64,000 nt of DNA from Actinomyces viscosus. GTDB lineage: Bacteria > Actinomycetota > Actinomycetes > Actinomycetales > Actinomycetaceae. The translations under genes were made by a program, and so were the position numbers. How positions within the stretch are numbered: position 1 is the stretch's first letter; each line of letters opens with the position of its first letter. This document shows positions 36,061-44,182 of this stretch, in pieces. The DNA is taken from NCBI RefSeq assembly GCF_900637975.1, contig NZ_LR134477.1, forward strand, positions 2,232,001-2,296,000, read 5' to 3'. The notes beneath the pieces were generated by a model, which ran no database searches, was not told the DNA's origin, and worked only from the letters and a program-made list of their open reading frames with translations.

Positions 36061-37314
36061 TAGTGTGATTAAAACAAGATTCGTGTTGCTGGTTTTGTTG
36101 TTGGGTTGGTGATCGGGTATTCGTGGGGCGTCCGATGTGGGGGTGTCGCTTTCTCGTGGGGTGCTTGGCTGCTGGTGCTGGCTTCTTTTGTTGTCGTCTC
36201 TTGTGTTGTCGGCGTTTCGTGTGAGCTCTCGGGTCGAGGGCGGAATATCATGCTGGGATGGACAGGGTCGTGGTTAGTGATGATGAGTGGACTGTTTTGC
36301 AGGGCTATAAGCACCAGGCGCCTTACAGGTTGATGCGTTTGAAGTCCGAGGCGGTCGTGCTGCTGTCCAAGGGTGTGGATACCGCGGTCGTGGCCCAGGT
36401 CGTCGAGCGCACGCCCGAGACGGTGCGCAGCTGGGCTCGGGAGTGGAACCGGTACCGCCTGGCCTCAATCCACACCGGTCACGCCGGCAACCTCAACGCC
36501 TCCAGGCTCACCGCCACCCAGCGCCAGGAGGTGGCCGGGGTACTGTCCCGGCCCCCGTCGGAGCAGGGCCTGCCCATCGGGTTCTGGGACGTGCCCCATC
36601 TGGCGGCCTGGGTCTACGACCACTTCGAGGTGGAGTACGCCTCTGCCGCCTCCTACCGGTTCCTGCTGCACATGGCGGGCCTGTCCTTCCACCGCCCCCA
36701 GACCGTTGACCAGCGCCGCCCGCCCCAGGCGGACGTTGACCAGCGCATGAGCCAGATCCGTTCCGAGATCGTCCGCAAGTGGTCCGATCCCGAGGTGATG
36801 GTGGTGTGCGCCGACGAGGTGCGTATCGAGCACGAGGCGATCGTGCGCAGGGCGTGGATCCGCCGGGGGGACGCCGCCCGCCTGGAGGTCGACCGCCGCC
36901 GCCAGGCCCAGTCCTACATCGGCTTCCTGCACGAGACCGACGGCACCGTCGACTTGATGACCCTCGACTGGCAGGACACCGGCACCATCACCCAGGCCCT
37001 GATCGACCTGACCGTGAAGCACCCCGACAAGAAGAAGATCGTCATCGTGTGGGACAACGCCTCCTGGCACCGTTCAGCAAAGCTCACAAACAGCCTCAAG
37101 ACCATCAAGAACCTCGAGAGGATCCACCTGATCAACCTACCCGCCTACAGCCCCGACGAGAACCCCATCGAGCACGTCTGGAAAGAAGCAAAGGACAGTA
37201 TCAGCAACCACCAAAGAGCCACATTCCCCCAAACCCGACAAGCATTCGAGACCTTCATCCAGGCAAACAAGTTCCCCTACCGACTCACAAAATAATCTCG
37301 TTTAAACTCCACTA
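36061..37314 (+). mobile_element. IS630-family insertion sequence
   Basis: A 1254-bp element with imperfect inverted ends (17 of the terminal 22 positions of TAGTGTGATTAAAACAAG / TAGTGGAGTTTAAACGAG type match), flanked by TA on both sides (36059-36060 and 37315-37316), the TA target duplication typical of IS630/Tc1. Removing the element and one TA restores an intact response-regulator reading frame, which fixes the boundaries independently. It holds one intact transposase gene. Confidence 0.9.
36258..37295 (+). CDS. IS630-family transposase
   Basis: A 345-residue transposase: an N-terminal helix-turn-helix region (RLKSEAVVLLSKGVDTAVVAQVVERTPETVRSWAREW) and a DDE catalytic domain with Asp in VVCADEVRIE, Asp in IVWDNASWHRSA, and the C-terminal block LPAYSPDENPIEHVWKEAKD that carries the final Glu. 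All three acidic residues are present and the frame is uninterrupted, so it is probably active. It reads in the same direction as the interrupted regulator gene. Confidence 0.93.
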   Translation: MDRVVVSDDEWTVLQGYKHQAPYRLMRLKSEAVVLLSKGVDTAVVAQVVERTPETVRSWAREWNRYRLASIHTGHAGNLNASRLTATQRQEVAGVLSRPPSEQGLPIGFWDVPHLAAWVYDHFEVEYASAASYRFLLHMAGLSFHRPQTVDQRRPPQADVDQRMSQIRSEIVRKWSDPEVMVVCADEVRIEHEAIVRRAWIRRGDAARLEVDRRRQAQSYIGFLHETDGTVDLMTLDWQDTGTITQALIDLTVKHPDKKKIVIVWDNASWHRSAKLTNSLKTIKNLERIHLINLPAYSPDENPIEHVWKEAKDSISNHQRATFPQTRQAFETFIQANKFPYRLTK

Positions 37315-37316
37315 TA

Positions 37317-38056
37317 ACGCCCCCACCGAGAACCTCACCCGTGCCGATGGCTCCCCCCTGCGCGTTCTGGTCGTCGACGACGAGCAGATGCTCGCCGACC
37401 TGCTCGCCTCCGCCCTGCGTTATGAGGGCTGGGAAGTCACAACCGCCGGGACTGGGATCGCCGCGGTCCGATCCGCCCAGGAGATCGACCCCGACGTCAT
37501 CGTCCTAGACATCATGCTGCCCGACTTCGACGGACTGGAGGTTATGCGCCGTGTGCGCGGTCATAGCCCGAACGTGCCGGTCCTGTTCCTGACGGCCAAG
37601 GACGCCGTCGAGGACCGGGTGGCCGGCCTGACCGCCGGCGGCGACGATTACGTCACCAAGCCCTTCTCCCTGGAGGAGGTCGTGGCCCGGCTGCGTGCCC
37701 TGCTGCGCCGCTCGGGTGCCAGTGAGGAGAAGCCTGCCTCCCTGCTGGAGGTCGGGGACCTGCGCATGGACGAGGACTCCCACGAGGTCTGGCGTGGCGA
37801 GGACGAGATCCAGCTGACCGCCACGGAGTTCGAGCTGCTGCGCTATCTCATGCGCAACCCCCGCCGGGTCCTGTCCAAGCCGCAGATCCTGGACCGGGTG
37901 TGGAACTACGACTTCGGTGGGCAGGCCAATATCGTCGAGCTCTACATCTCCTACCTGCGCCGCAAGATCGACAAGGGCCGCGAGCCCATGATCCACACGA
38001 TGCGCGGTGTCGGCTACGTCCTCAAGCCGGCCGCCGGTGCCGACGAGCGCGTCTGA
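37317..38056 (+). pseudogene. OmpR-family response regulator, 5' end cut off by IS630
   Basis: The reading frame from 37319 encodes a complete receiver (RVLVVDDEQMLADLL, Asp in VIVLDIMLPDFDG, Lys in DDYVTKPFSL) and winged helix (ending HTMRGVGYVL). It has no ATG, GTG or TTG between the IS end and the receiver. The original start is GTG at 36054-36056, left of the IS. Joined across the insertion the gene reads GTG-ACT-AAC-GCC (M T N A P T E N L T R A D), in frame. Expression would now need a non-standard start or read-through from the IS. The pair's kinase follows intact after 28 bases. It resembles MprA/TrcR-type regulators. Confidence 0.88.
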
Positions 38057-38084
38057 CGGCGCGCGGACGCCGGAGAAGCCGTAG

Positions 38085-39785
38085 ATGCCTGAGAGGCTCA
38101 TGCCCCCGGTACCGGCCGGCGAGCAGACCGGCCGGCGCACCGGTCGCGGCTCGTGGTGGCTCGGTCCTCTGAGGAGACCTCGCAGCCTGCGCACCCGCCT
38201 CGTGGTCGGGGTGCTCGGGCTGGTCCTGGTCATGGCCGCGGTCATGAGCACCTTCTCCACCGTCAGCCTGCGACACACCCTCATGGTGCGCACCGATGGC
38301 CAGCTGGTGGCGGCCTCCCAGCGCGCCGCCGACAAGCGCCATGACGTGGAGGAGAAGGCCAGGAAGGCCTCCGCCCAGGCGGCCCAGGAGGGCCAGGCCA
38401 GCCAGGTCGGCGGGGCGCAGCCGCCCGGCGGGGCCGACTCCGACCATGGCAAGCAGGGGGTTCCCCCTGGGCTCGACGCCGCCGGGCAGTCCACCGGCAC
38501 CCTGACCCTCATCGCTCCGGCGACGTCGACCTCCGGCGGTGAGGCGGCCGCCTATATCGACAAGGACGGCCACTACGCGGCCATCTCCAAGGAGGACTGC
38601 CGGCTGCTGCTGTCCGAGGCCACCAGCGACCATCCTGTCACCGTCCACCTGCACCACCTGGGCAGCTACCGGGTGATGGCCACGCGCGACCAGGTCTCAG
38701 GAGACACGGTCATCACCGGTCTCTCCCTGGAGGCGGACAAGGCGCTCATCGGCACCCAGCTGCTCGTCGAGCTGACAGTGGCCCTCGTGGGAGCCCTCGT
38801 CATGGCCCTGGCCGGGCGGATCATGGTGCGCTCCTCGCTGGCGCCTCTGGAGCGGGTGGCCCGTACCGCGCGCCGCGTGGCCTCCCAGCCACTGGAGCAC
38901 GGCGAGGTGACCATCGAGGATCGCGTCGCCGAGACGGACCTGACCTCGTCGGCTGAGGTCGGGCAGGTCGGCGGGGCGCTCAACACCCTGCTGGGGCGTG
39001 TGGAGTCGGCTCTGGGCGCGCGCCAGCGCTCGGAGACCCAGGTGCGCCAGTTCGTGGCCGATGCCTCCCACGAGCTGCGCACGCCGCTGGCCTCGATCCG
39101 AGGCTACACCGAGCTCATCCGTCGCGAGGGGGCCGACGCCGACCTGCCGGAGGAGGCCACCCACGCCTTGGACCGTGTGCACTCCGAGTCGGTGCGGATG
39201 ACGGCGCTCGTGGAGGACCTGCTGCTGCTGGCCCGTCTTGATGCCGGGCGCGAGCTGCGCCACGAGGAGGTGGACCTGGTCGGGCTCCTGGTGGACACCG
39301 TGGCCGATGCCCGTGTGGCCGGGCCGGACCACGATTGGAGGCTGGACCTGGCTGTCCTGGAGCCGCCCGCCGACGCCACCTGGGAGGAGACCGAGGACTT
39401 CCTGCCCGAGCCGCCACTGGTCACCGGTGACGAGGAGCGGCTGCGTCAGGTCGTCGTCAACCTTCTGGCCAACGCCCGGGTCCACACCCCCGCCGGCAGC
39501 CATGTGACCACCACGCTCGAGCGAGAGGGCGACGCCCTCATCGTGCGCATCCACGACGATGGTCCGGGCATCGCGCCCGATGTGCGTGATCGGCTCTTCG
39601 AGCGCTTCGCCCGGGGGGACTCCTCACGCGAGCGGCGCACGGGATCAACGGGGCTGGGCATGTCCATCGCCCTGGCGATCGTTCAGTCCCACGGCGGCGG
39701 TATCGACGTCGAGTCATCCACTGCTCCCGAGGATCACGGGACCACCTTCTCCGTCAGGCTCCCGGCCGCCGTCGTTGAGGAGTAG
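38085..39785 (+). CDS. sensor histidine kinase, partner of the interrupted regulator
   Basis: A 566-residue kinase: first membrane helix at ~40-62 (LVVGVLGLVLVMAAVM), an extracellular sensor of about 165 residues that includes a Ala/Gln/Gly-rich insertion, a second helix (LVELTVALVGALVMAL), HAMP, HisKA with FVADASHELRTPLASIRGYTELI, and HATPase (NLLANARVHTPAG, DDGPGIAPD, GSTGLGMSIALAIV). The DNA frame is intact. It may be expressed from the IS or poorly, because the IS lies in the operon's 5' end. It is similar in plan to MprB/TrcS-type kinases. Confidence 0.9.
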   Translation: MPERLMPPVPAGEQTGRRTGRGSWWLGPLRRPRSLRTRLVVGVLGLVLVMAAVMSTFSTVSLRHTLMVRTDGQLVAASQRAADKRHDVEEKARKASAQAAQEGQASQVGGAQPPGGADSDHGKQGVPPGLDAAGQSTGTLTLIAPATSTSGGEAAAYIDKDGHYAAISKEDCRLLLSEATSDHPVTVHLHHLGSYRVMATRDQVSGDTVITGLSLEADKALIGTQLLVELTVALVGALVMALAGRIMVRSSLAPLERVARTARRVASQPLEHGEVTIEDRVAETDLTSSAEVGQVGGALNTLLGRVESALGARQRSETQVRQFVADASHELRTPLASIRGYTELIRREGADADLPEEATHALDRVHSESVRMTALVEDLLLLARLDAGRELRHEEVDLVGLLVDTVADARVAGPDHDWRLDLAVLEPPADATWEETEDFLPEPPLVTGDEERLRQVVVNLLANARVHTPAGSHVTTTLEREGDALIVRIHDDGPGIAPDVRDRLFERFARGDSSRERRTGSTGLGMSIALAIVQSHGGGIDVESSTAPEDHGTTFSVRLPAAVVEE

Positions 39786-40035
39786 GCCGACCAGGTCTGG
39801 GGGTCATGAGGTCGTGTCGTGGAAAGAGGGGTGAGGGAGCGGCCTTTGGGGTCAGCCCGGTGCTCGGCTCGCCGGCGGACGTGCCTTCAGGCCCTGCGGC
39901 TGATCCTTGCGGGGCCGGGCACGGGCTCTCGGGTGCGTCCGCGGCGCCCAACGGGCTGTCGCAACACGGCCCAGACTGACGACGCCGAGTCGACCAATGA
40001 GCAGGGCCGGGCGGAATCGGTCCGGCCAGTCGCGG

Positions 40036-41046
40036 TCAGTCGCGGTGACGGGGCTCGTGCCTGCGCCGGGTGCGCCCCCAGTCCGTCAGTGACACGAGCG
40101 CGGACAGGGCCAGGCAGGTGATGCCGACGACGGCCAGTGACCCGGTGGCGTAAGCGCTGAAGAGCTGCCAGCGCGTGTCCGGGCCGTCCAGGTGCCGCCA
40201 GACCCAGGATCCCAGGCCGAGCGCACCCAGCGTGCACACGGTGCCGATCGAGGCCAGCAGGACGTTGCCGACGAGCTGGCTCCACAGGCGCGGGCCGGCG
40301 GCAGTCACCGGGATCGTCCCCACCGCGGTCAGCTCTGGCACCTCATCGGGGCCCTCCTCATCGGTTCCCGAACGCAGGGACCGAGGGGCGCGCCAGGCGC
40401 CGCCGGCCACCGCGAGGGCGCCCCAGGCTACGGGCACGAGGACGCCCGCCAGGACGTCGGAGGGCCGGTGCCACTGGCACACGAGGGTGGAGTAGCCCAT
40501 GGCGATGGTGAACAGGGCCCCGGCCCAGGCCGACAGCGCCCTCCAGCGCCGCCCGGACAGCAGGATGAGAGCGACCGCCGCGGAGGCCGCCATGGTCGTG
40601 TGCCCCGAGGGCAGGGTGTTGGCGTTGTCCCAGCGCTCGGTGATGTTGAAGTCGGGACGCCACAGGATCTGGTACTTGAGGACCTGGGAGGTCAGGTTGG
40701 CCCCGACCACGGCGACGACGGCCCACACGGCCCGACGGTGGCTGCGCCGCAGCAGACCGATGGCCAGGATCGTCACGACGAGGATGACGGCCGCCGGCAT
40801 CGAGACCACGGACAGCAGGGTGCGGGCGTGGTCGCTCACGTAGTGCGACCCGATCTCCGAGCCCTCCAGGGCCATGGCGTCGAGCATCTGGCCGGTGTGG
40901 GTGAACACGAACAGGCCCCACAGGCCGAGAGTCGCCGCCAAACAGCTCAGGGCCAGCAGGCCCCCGCGCAAACGCAGCCGTCCCCGGGACTGGGAGGTTA
41001 GCGACTGGAAGGAGGCCACTGGCAGATCGTAGATTCTGAAGTGCAC
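40036..41046 (-). CDS. PAP2-family phosphatase, membrane-bound
   Basis: About 336 residues with six to eight membrane helices. The three-part PAP2 signature is present: KYQILWRPDFN region (Kx6RP), TLPSGHTTMAA (PSGH) and STLVCQWHRPSDVLAG (SRx5Hx3D variant). Likely substrates are lipid phosphates such as undecaprenyl diphosphate or phosphatidic acid. There is no ATG near the expected N-terminus. GTG at 41046 or 41019 are both possible; the larger is given. It follows the sortase gene by 41 bases on the same strand and could be co-transcribed. Confidence 0.82.
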   Translation of the reverse strand: MHFRIYDLPVASFQSLTSQSRGRLRLRGGLLALSCLAATLGLWGLFVFTHTGQMLDAMALEGSEIGSHYVSDHARTLLSVVSMPAAVILVVTILAIGLLRRSHRRAVWAVVAVVGANLTSQVLKYQILWRPDFNITERWDNANTLPSGHTTMAASAAVALILLSGRRWRALSAWAGALFTIAMGYSTLVCQWHRPSDVLAGVLVPVAWGALAVAGGAWRAPRSLRSGTDEEGPDEVPELTAVGTIPVTAAGPRLWSQLVGNVLLASIGTVCTLGALGLGSWVWRHLDGPDTRWQLFSAYATGSLAVVGITCLALSALVSLTDWGRTRRRHEPRHRD

Positions 41047-41087
41047 CCGCCAACAGGAAGACAGTCGCGATTCCTGTGCGGGACTGC

Positions 41088-42251
41088 TCACGGCTCGCGC
41101 GTCTCCACGTCGCTGAGCGGATTCCCCTGTCGTTCGCCAGAAGCGTCGCCACCGAATCCGGCGACGTCCTTGAGATGACGGCCGGGCCAGCGCTCCGTGC
41201 CGCCGGCGGCATCGGTCCTGCCGTCGGCGGAGGAGGCTCCTGAGGCTCCTTCCTCGCGGGAGGCGAGCCGGGCACGACGGCGCAGCCACCACAGGCGCCC
41301 CAGGATCCCGACGACGACCGCCAGGATGATGACGACGGCGACGATGATGACCTTCATCCAGGTCTGCATGGGGGCGGGCAGGGCCTCGGCCTCCTCGGCC
41401 GCGGCGGCCGTGGGGTCCATGGGAACGCGCTCACCGGTGACCAGCAGGCGGTGGGAGTTGACGCCGTAGGGCGTGCAGGTGATGAGCGTGACCAGGTCGC
41501 GCCCCGGGACCTTGCGCAAGGAGTCGGTCTCCTCGGGCGTGACGACGGTGATGTCAACGACCTCGTACTTGAGGGTCTGCCCCAGGGAGGAGACGTAGAA
41601 GGCGTCTCCCTTCTTGACCTGGTTGAGGTTGTCGAACATCGTCGCGGTGGGCAGCCCGGTGTGACCGGTCAGGACGGCGTGGGTGGAGGGCCCCCCGATC
41701 GGCAGGCTGGTGCCGAACAGGTGTCCGACGCCGTTGGCCAGAGTGCGGGTGTCGGTGCCGTGGTAGACGGGCAGGCTCACGTGGATGGAGGGGATGACGA
41801 TCCGCGCCATTACCGGGTCGATGTCCATCTCGTGGAGGTAGGCCTGGTACTGGGGGGTGTCGGGGCGCTGCGACTCGAGCCAGGGGTCGAGGATCGGAGC
41901 GCTCTCGAGCTGGTCATTATAGGCCTCGGCGGACTGACGTTCCTGGGCGATGGTGTCCGGACTGGTCGAGTCGATGGTGGCGGTGTACATGTCGGCCAGA
42001 CGCTGCTGCTCACCGTTATTGTGCTGGGTCGCCATGACCGGGTAGAGGAGGACGGCGACACCCACCAGGACGAGGACGACCGGCAGCCAGGTCAGGACGC
42101 GCTCACGCAGTGCGCTGCGGCGGGAGGCCTTGTCGGTCTCGGGTCCACCGGTCTGGTCGCCCCGTCCCGGGCCGGCGGTCTCGTCCTGGTCCCGACCCGG
42201 TTCGCGGGTGCGGGAGAAGCGGTCACGAAGTGGCGGGAGTAACGCTGTCAC
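41088..42251 (-). CDS. srtC1: class C (pilin-polymerising) sortase
   Basis: A 387-residue membrane transpeptidase that polymerises FimP into the fimbrial shaft. An N-terminal membrane helix (WLPVVLVLVGVAVLLYPV) is followed by the class C lid motif in ILDPWLES, the catalytic His in VLTGHTGLP, Cys in LITCTPYGV and Arg in NSHRLLVTGER, then a second membrane helix near the C-terminus. The GTG at 42251 has AAGGAAGG upstream; the longer frame to 42542 overlaps fimP and is unlikely. It follows fimP after a strong hairpin (42384-42422). The symbol follows the known fimQ-fimP-srtC1 order in Actinomyces oris. Confidence 0.93.
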   Translation of the reverse strand: MTALLPPLRDRFSRTREPGRDQDETAGPGRGDQTGGPETDKASRRSALRERVLTWLPVVLVLVGVAVLLYPVMATQHNNGEQQRLADMYTATIDSTSPDTIAQERQSAEAYNDQLESAPILDPWLESQRPDTPQYQAYLHEMDIDPVMARIVIPSIHVSLPVYHGTDTRTLANGVGHLFGTSLPIGGPSTHAVLTGHTGLPTATMFDNLNQVKKGDAFYVSSLGQTLKYEVVDITVVTPEETDSLRKVPGRDLVTLITCTPYGVNSHRLLVTGERVPMDPTAAAAEEAEALPAPMQTWMKVIIVAVVIILAVVVGILGRLWWLRRRARLASREEGASGASSADGRTDAAGGTERWPGRHLKDVAGFGGDASGERQGNPLSDVETREP

Positions 42252-42383
42252 GAGGAACCGTGCCTTCCTTCGTCTGGGGTTCGACGTCGTCCCGTTGCCA
42301 GGCGGAAGCGGCTGGGAGCCGCCGATGCGGATGGGGGTGGCCTGACCGGGGTTATCGGGTTGCGGGGAGATCAGCCTCGGCGT

Positions 42384-42422
42384 CCCTGTGGGGGAGACGG
42401 GATGCCCGTCTCCCCCACAGGG
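42384..42422. terminator. perfect 18-bp hairpin between fimP and srtC1
   Basis: The stem 42384-42401 with 42405-42422 and a 3-base loop is exactly complementary and lies inside the fimbrial operon, 67 bases past the fimP stop. It would act as a partial terminator or mRNA stabiliser that keeps sortase transcript lower than pilin transcript (inference). Confidence 0.75.
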
Positions 42423-42489
42423 AACGGTCGGAGCCGTCGAGGCGCGCTGCCTCAGCGCCTTGCCGGGACCTGCTGCGCAGGAACCGGGC

Positions 42490-44097
42490 TCAGCGCTTGG
42501 CGGCGTTGCGACGCTTGTTGGCGTAGGCCGCGACCGCGCCACCGGCCACGAGCAGGGCGCCGGCGATGGTGAGGAAGATGACGCCGTTGGCGCCGGTGAG
42601 CGGCAGGCGGAAACCTGCGTTCTTCGGGACGTCGGTGACGGTCACCTCAGTCGGGATCTTCTTCTCAGCATCAGCGGCCAGGACTCGGAAGGGGATCGGG
42701 TCGGCCTGGAGGGTGTATCCCTCAGGGGCCTTGGTCTCGACGAGGCAGTAGTAGTCATCGTCGGTGAGCTGCTTCTCAGCACCATTGACGTAGTCGTTGG
42801 CGCGCAGAGTCGCGATCGAGACCATGCCCTGGCCCTCAGTCGTGAAGGTCTGCTTACCACCGATGGTCAGAGGGTCTACCTTGTCAGCGGTCGAGGCGTC
42901 AGCGTCCTTGAGAGTGGCGCCCGTGGCGGTCTTGGTGCACTCGTAGACCTGGAACTCAGCACCGTTGTACTTGGTCTTGTCGGCGAGGTTGTCGGTACCG
43001 GTCTTGGTCAGATTCACCTTGCCGTACTTGGAGATCGTTGGGGTGGTGGGAATACCGGGGACATCCGTACCGGGGTTGCTCGGGTCCCAGTCGAAGTTGG
43101 GACTGTCGGAGGGAATGAGACCAGCGGTGTTGGACAGCGTTCCCTCCAGATCGACGTCAGAGTCGAACTTGGCGGTGAGAGTCACCTGAACCTTGGTCTC
43201 ACCGGTGCCGTTGGCACGGGCCTCAGCGGCCTTCCTGCGCCCCTCCTCGGTGAGCTGGATCGTCGCCCAGTTGTGGTTCGCCCCGTCAGCAGTGATGACG
43301 GTGTAGTCCGTTCCATCCACCAGGGTGATCTCCGGATTCCCGCCTGCGGCGCCGATGATCTTGACAACCGGCGTCAGCTGGTCCTTCTTGATGCGCTTGT
43401 CGAGCTGGTCGACAACCTCGTAGCGCTTGATCCTGGCACCGCCGGCGTAGTCGACCTTCGGGATGGAGGTCGTGATCGTGTAGGTGATGTCGTTACCGGA
43501 TCCGGAGACCTGCTTGTCGGAGACCTGCTTGTCAACACCGGAGACGGTGTTCTTGGGGTAGACGTGGACGTTGTAGTTCCACTCGGTGGTCTTCTCCGGG
43601 TTGGTCATCGGCAGGGTGACGACGAAGTCCTCGGCCGGGATGACCTTGTCAGGGGTCCTGGTCTCGCTGACCAGGTAGGCGCCGACGTCGGTCTGGGCGT
43701 CGGTGAAGGAAGCAAGACCGTCAGCGCCGGTGGTGATCGTCTCCGAGGTCTGGGTCTTGAGGGCCTGGGCTCCGGCGACATTCCCCTGGAGCGCCGCCAG
43801 AGTCTTCCAGCCCTCGTCGGTGGTCAGGTCGACGTTCAGCCTGGTGATGGTGAACTCGACGCCGGAGACCGGGTTGCACTCGGTGGTGGGGTCCTCGTTA
43901 CCGGTCCCTTCCTTGACACCGTTATTGTCGGTCTGTTCGCACTTGTGAACAGTCAGTGTTGTGGCGTGGGTGGGATCGATGGTGGATCCGTTCGGGTCAG
44001 CGGGTGCCGCCGCGCCGGTCGGGGCGATGAGCGCGCCGACAGCGAGCGTCATCGCGGCGGCGAGACCGAGGCCTCGGCGCACGGTGGGGGAGTGCAT
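42490..44097 (-). CDS. fimP: type 1 fimbria major shaft pilin
   Basis: A 535-residue cell-wall-anchored pilin. It has a Sec signal (cleavage after APTGAA), the pilin motif WNYNVHVYPKN (Lys ~182, the nucleophile for polymerisation), CNA-B-type domains, an E-box YCLVETKAPEGYT near ~455, and sorting signal LPLTG followed by a hydrophobic helix and NKRRNAAKR. Type 1 fimbriae of oral Actinomyces bind salivary proline-rich proteins on enamel. It sits between the tip gene upstream and srtC1 downstream. The alternative, the type 2 shaft FimA, has a different neighbour (a ~1000-residue tip), so FimP is preferred. Confidence 0.93.
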   Translation of the reverse strand: MHSPTVRRGLGLAAAMTLAVGALIAPTGAAAPADPNGSTIDPTHATTLTVHKCEQTDNNGVKEGTGNEDPTTECNPVSGVEFTITRLNVDLTTDEGWKTLAALQGNVAGAQALKTQTSETITTGADGLASFTDAQTDVGAYLVSETRTPDKVIPAEDFVVTLPMTNPEKTTEWNYNVHVYPKNTVSGVDKQVSDKQVSGSGNDITYTITTSIPKVDYAGGARIKRYEVVDQLDKRIKKDQLTPVVKIIGAAGGNPEITLVDGTDYTVITADGANHNWATIQLTEEGRRKAAEARANGTGETKVQVTLTAKFDSDVDLEGTLSNTAGLIPSDSPNFDWDPSNPGTDVPGIPTTPTISKYGKVNLTKTGTDNLADKTKYNGAEFQVYECTKTATGATLKDADASTADKVDPLTIGGKQTFTTEGQGMVSIATLRANDYVNGAEKQLTDDDYYCLVETKAPEGYTLQADPIPFRVLAADAEKKIPTEVTVTDVPKNAGFRLPLTGANGVIFLTIAGALLVAGGAVAAYANKRRNAAKR

Positions 44098-44182
44098 GTC
44101 TGTTCTCTCCTGTGTTGTGGGACTACTTAGGGATATGAGGTGACCCGCGCGCGACGGAGCGGAGTCGGGGTTCTCCCCGTGA

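Noticed and set aside
36779..38056. A 425-residue fusion protein starting inside the IS and including the regulator
   Set aside because: The N-terminal ~180 residues are the transposase read in the wrong frame. The frame is open by chance; no ribosome binding site or sensible start was found near the IS end.
39811..39975. Possible third miniature element (ggtcgtgtcgtgg ... gtcgcaacacggcc)
   Set aside because: The ends are only weakly complementary and the interior shares nothing with copies 1 and 2.
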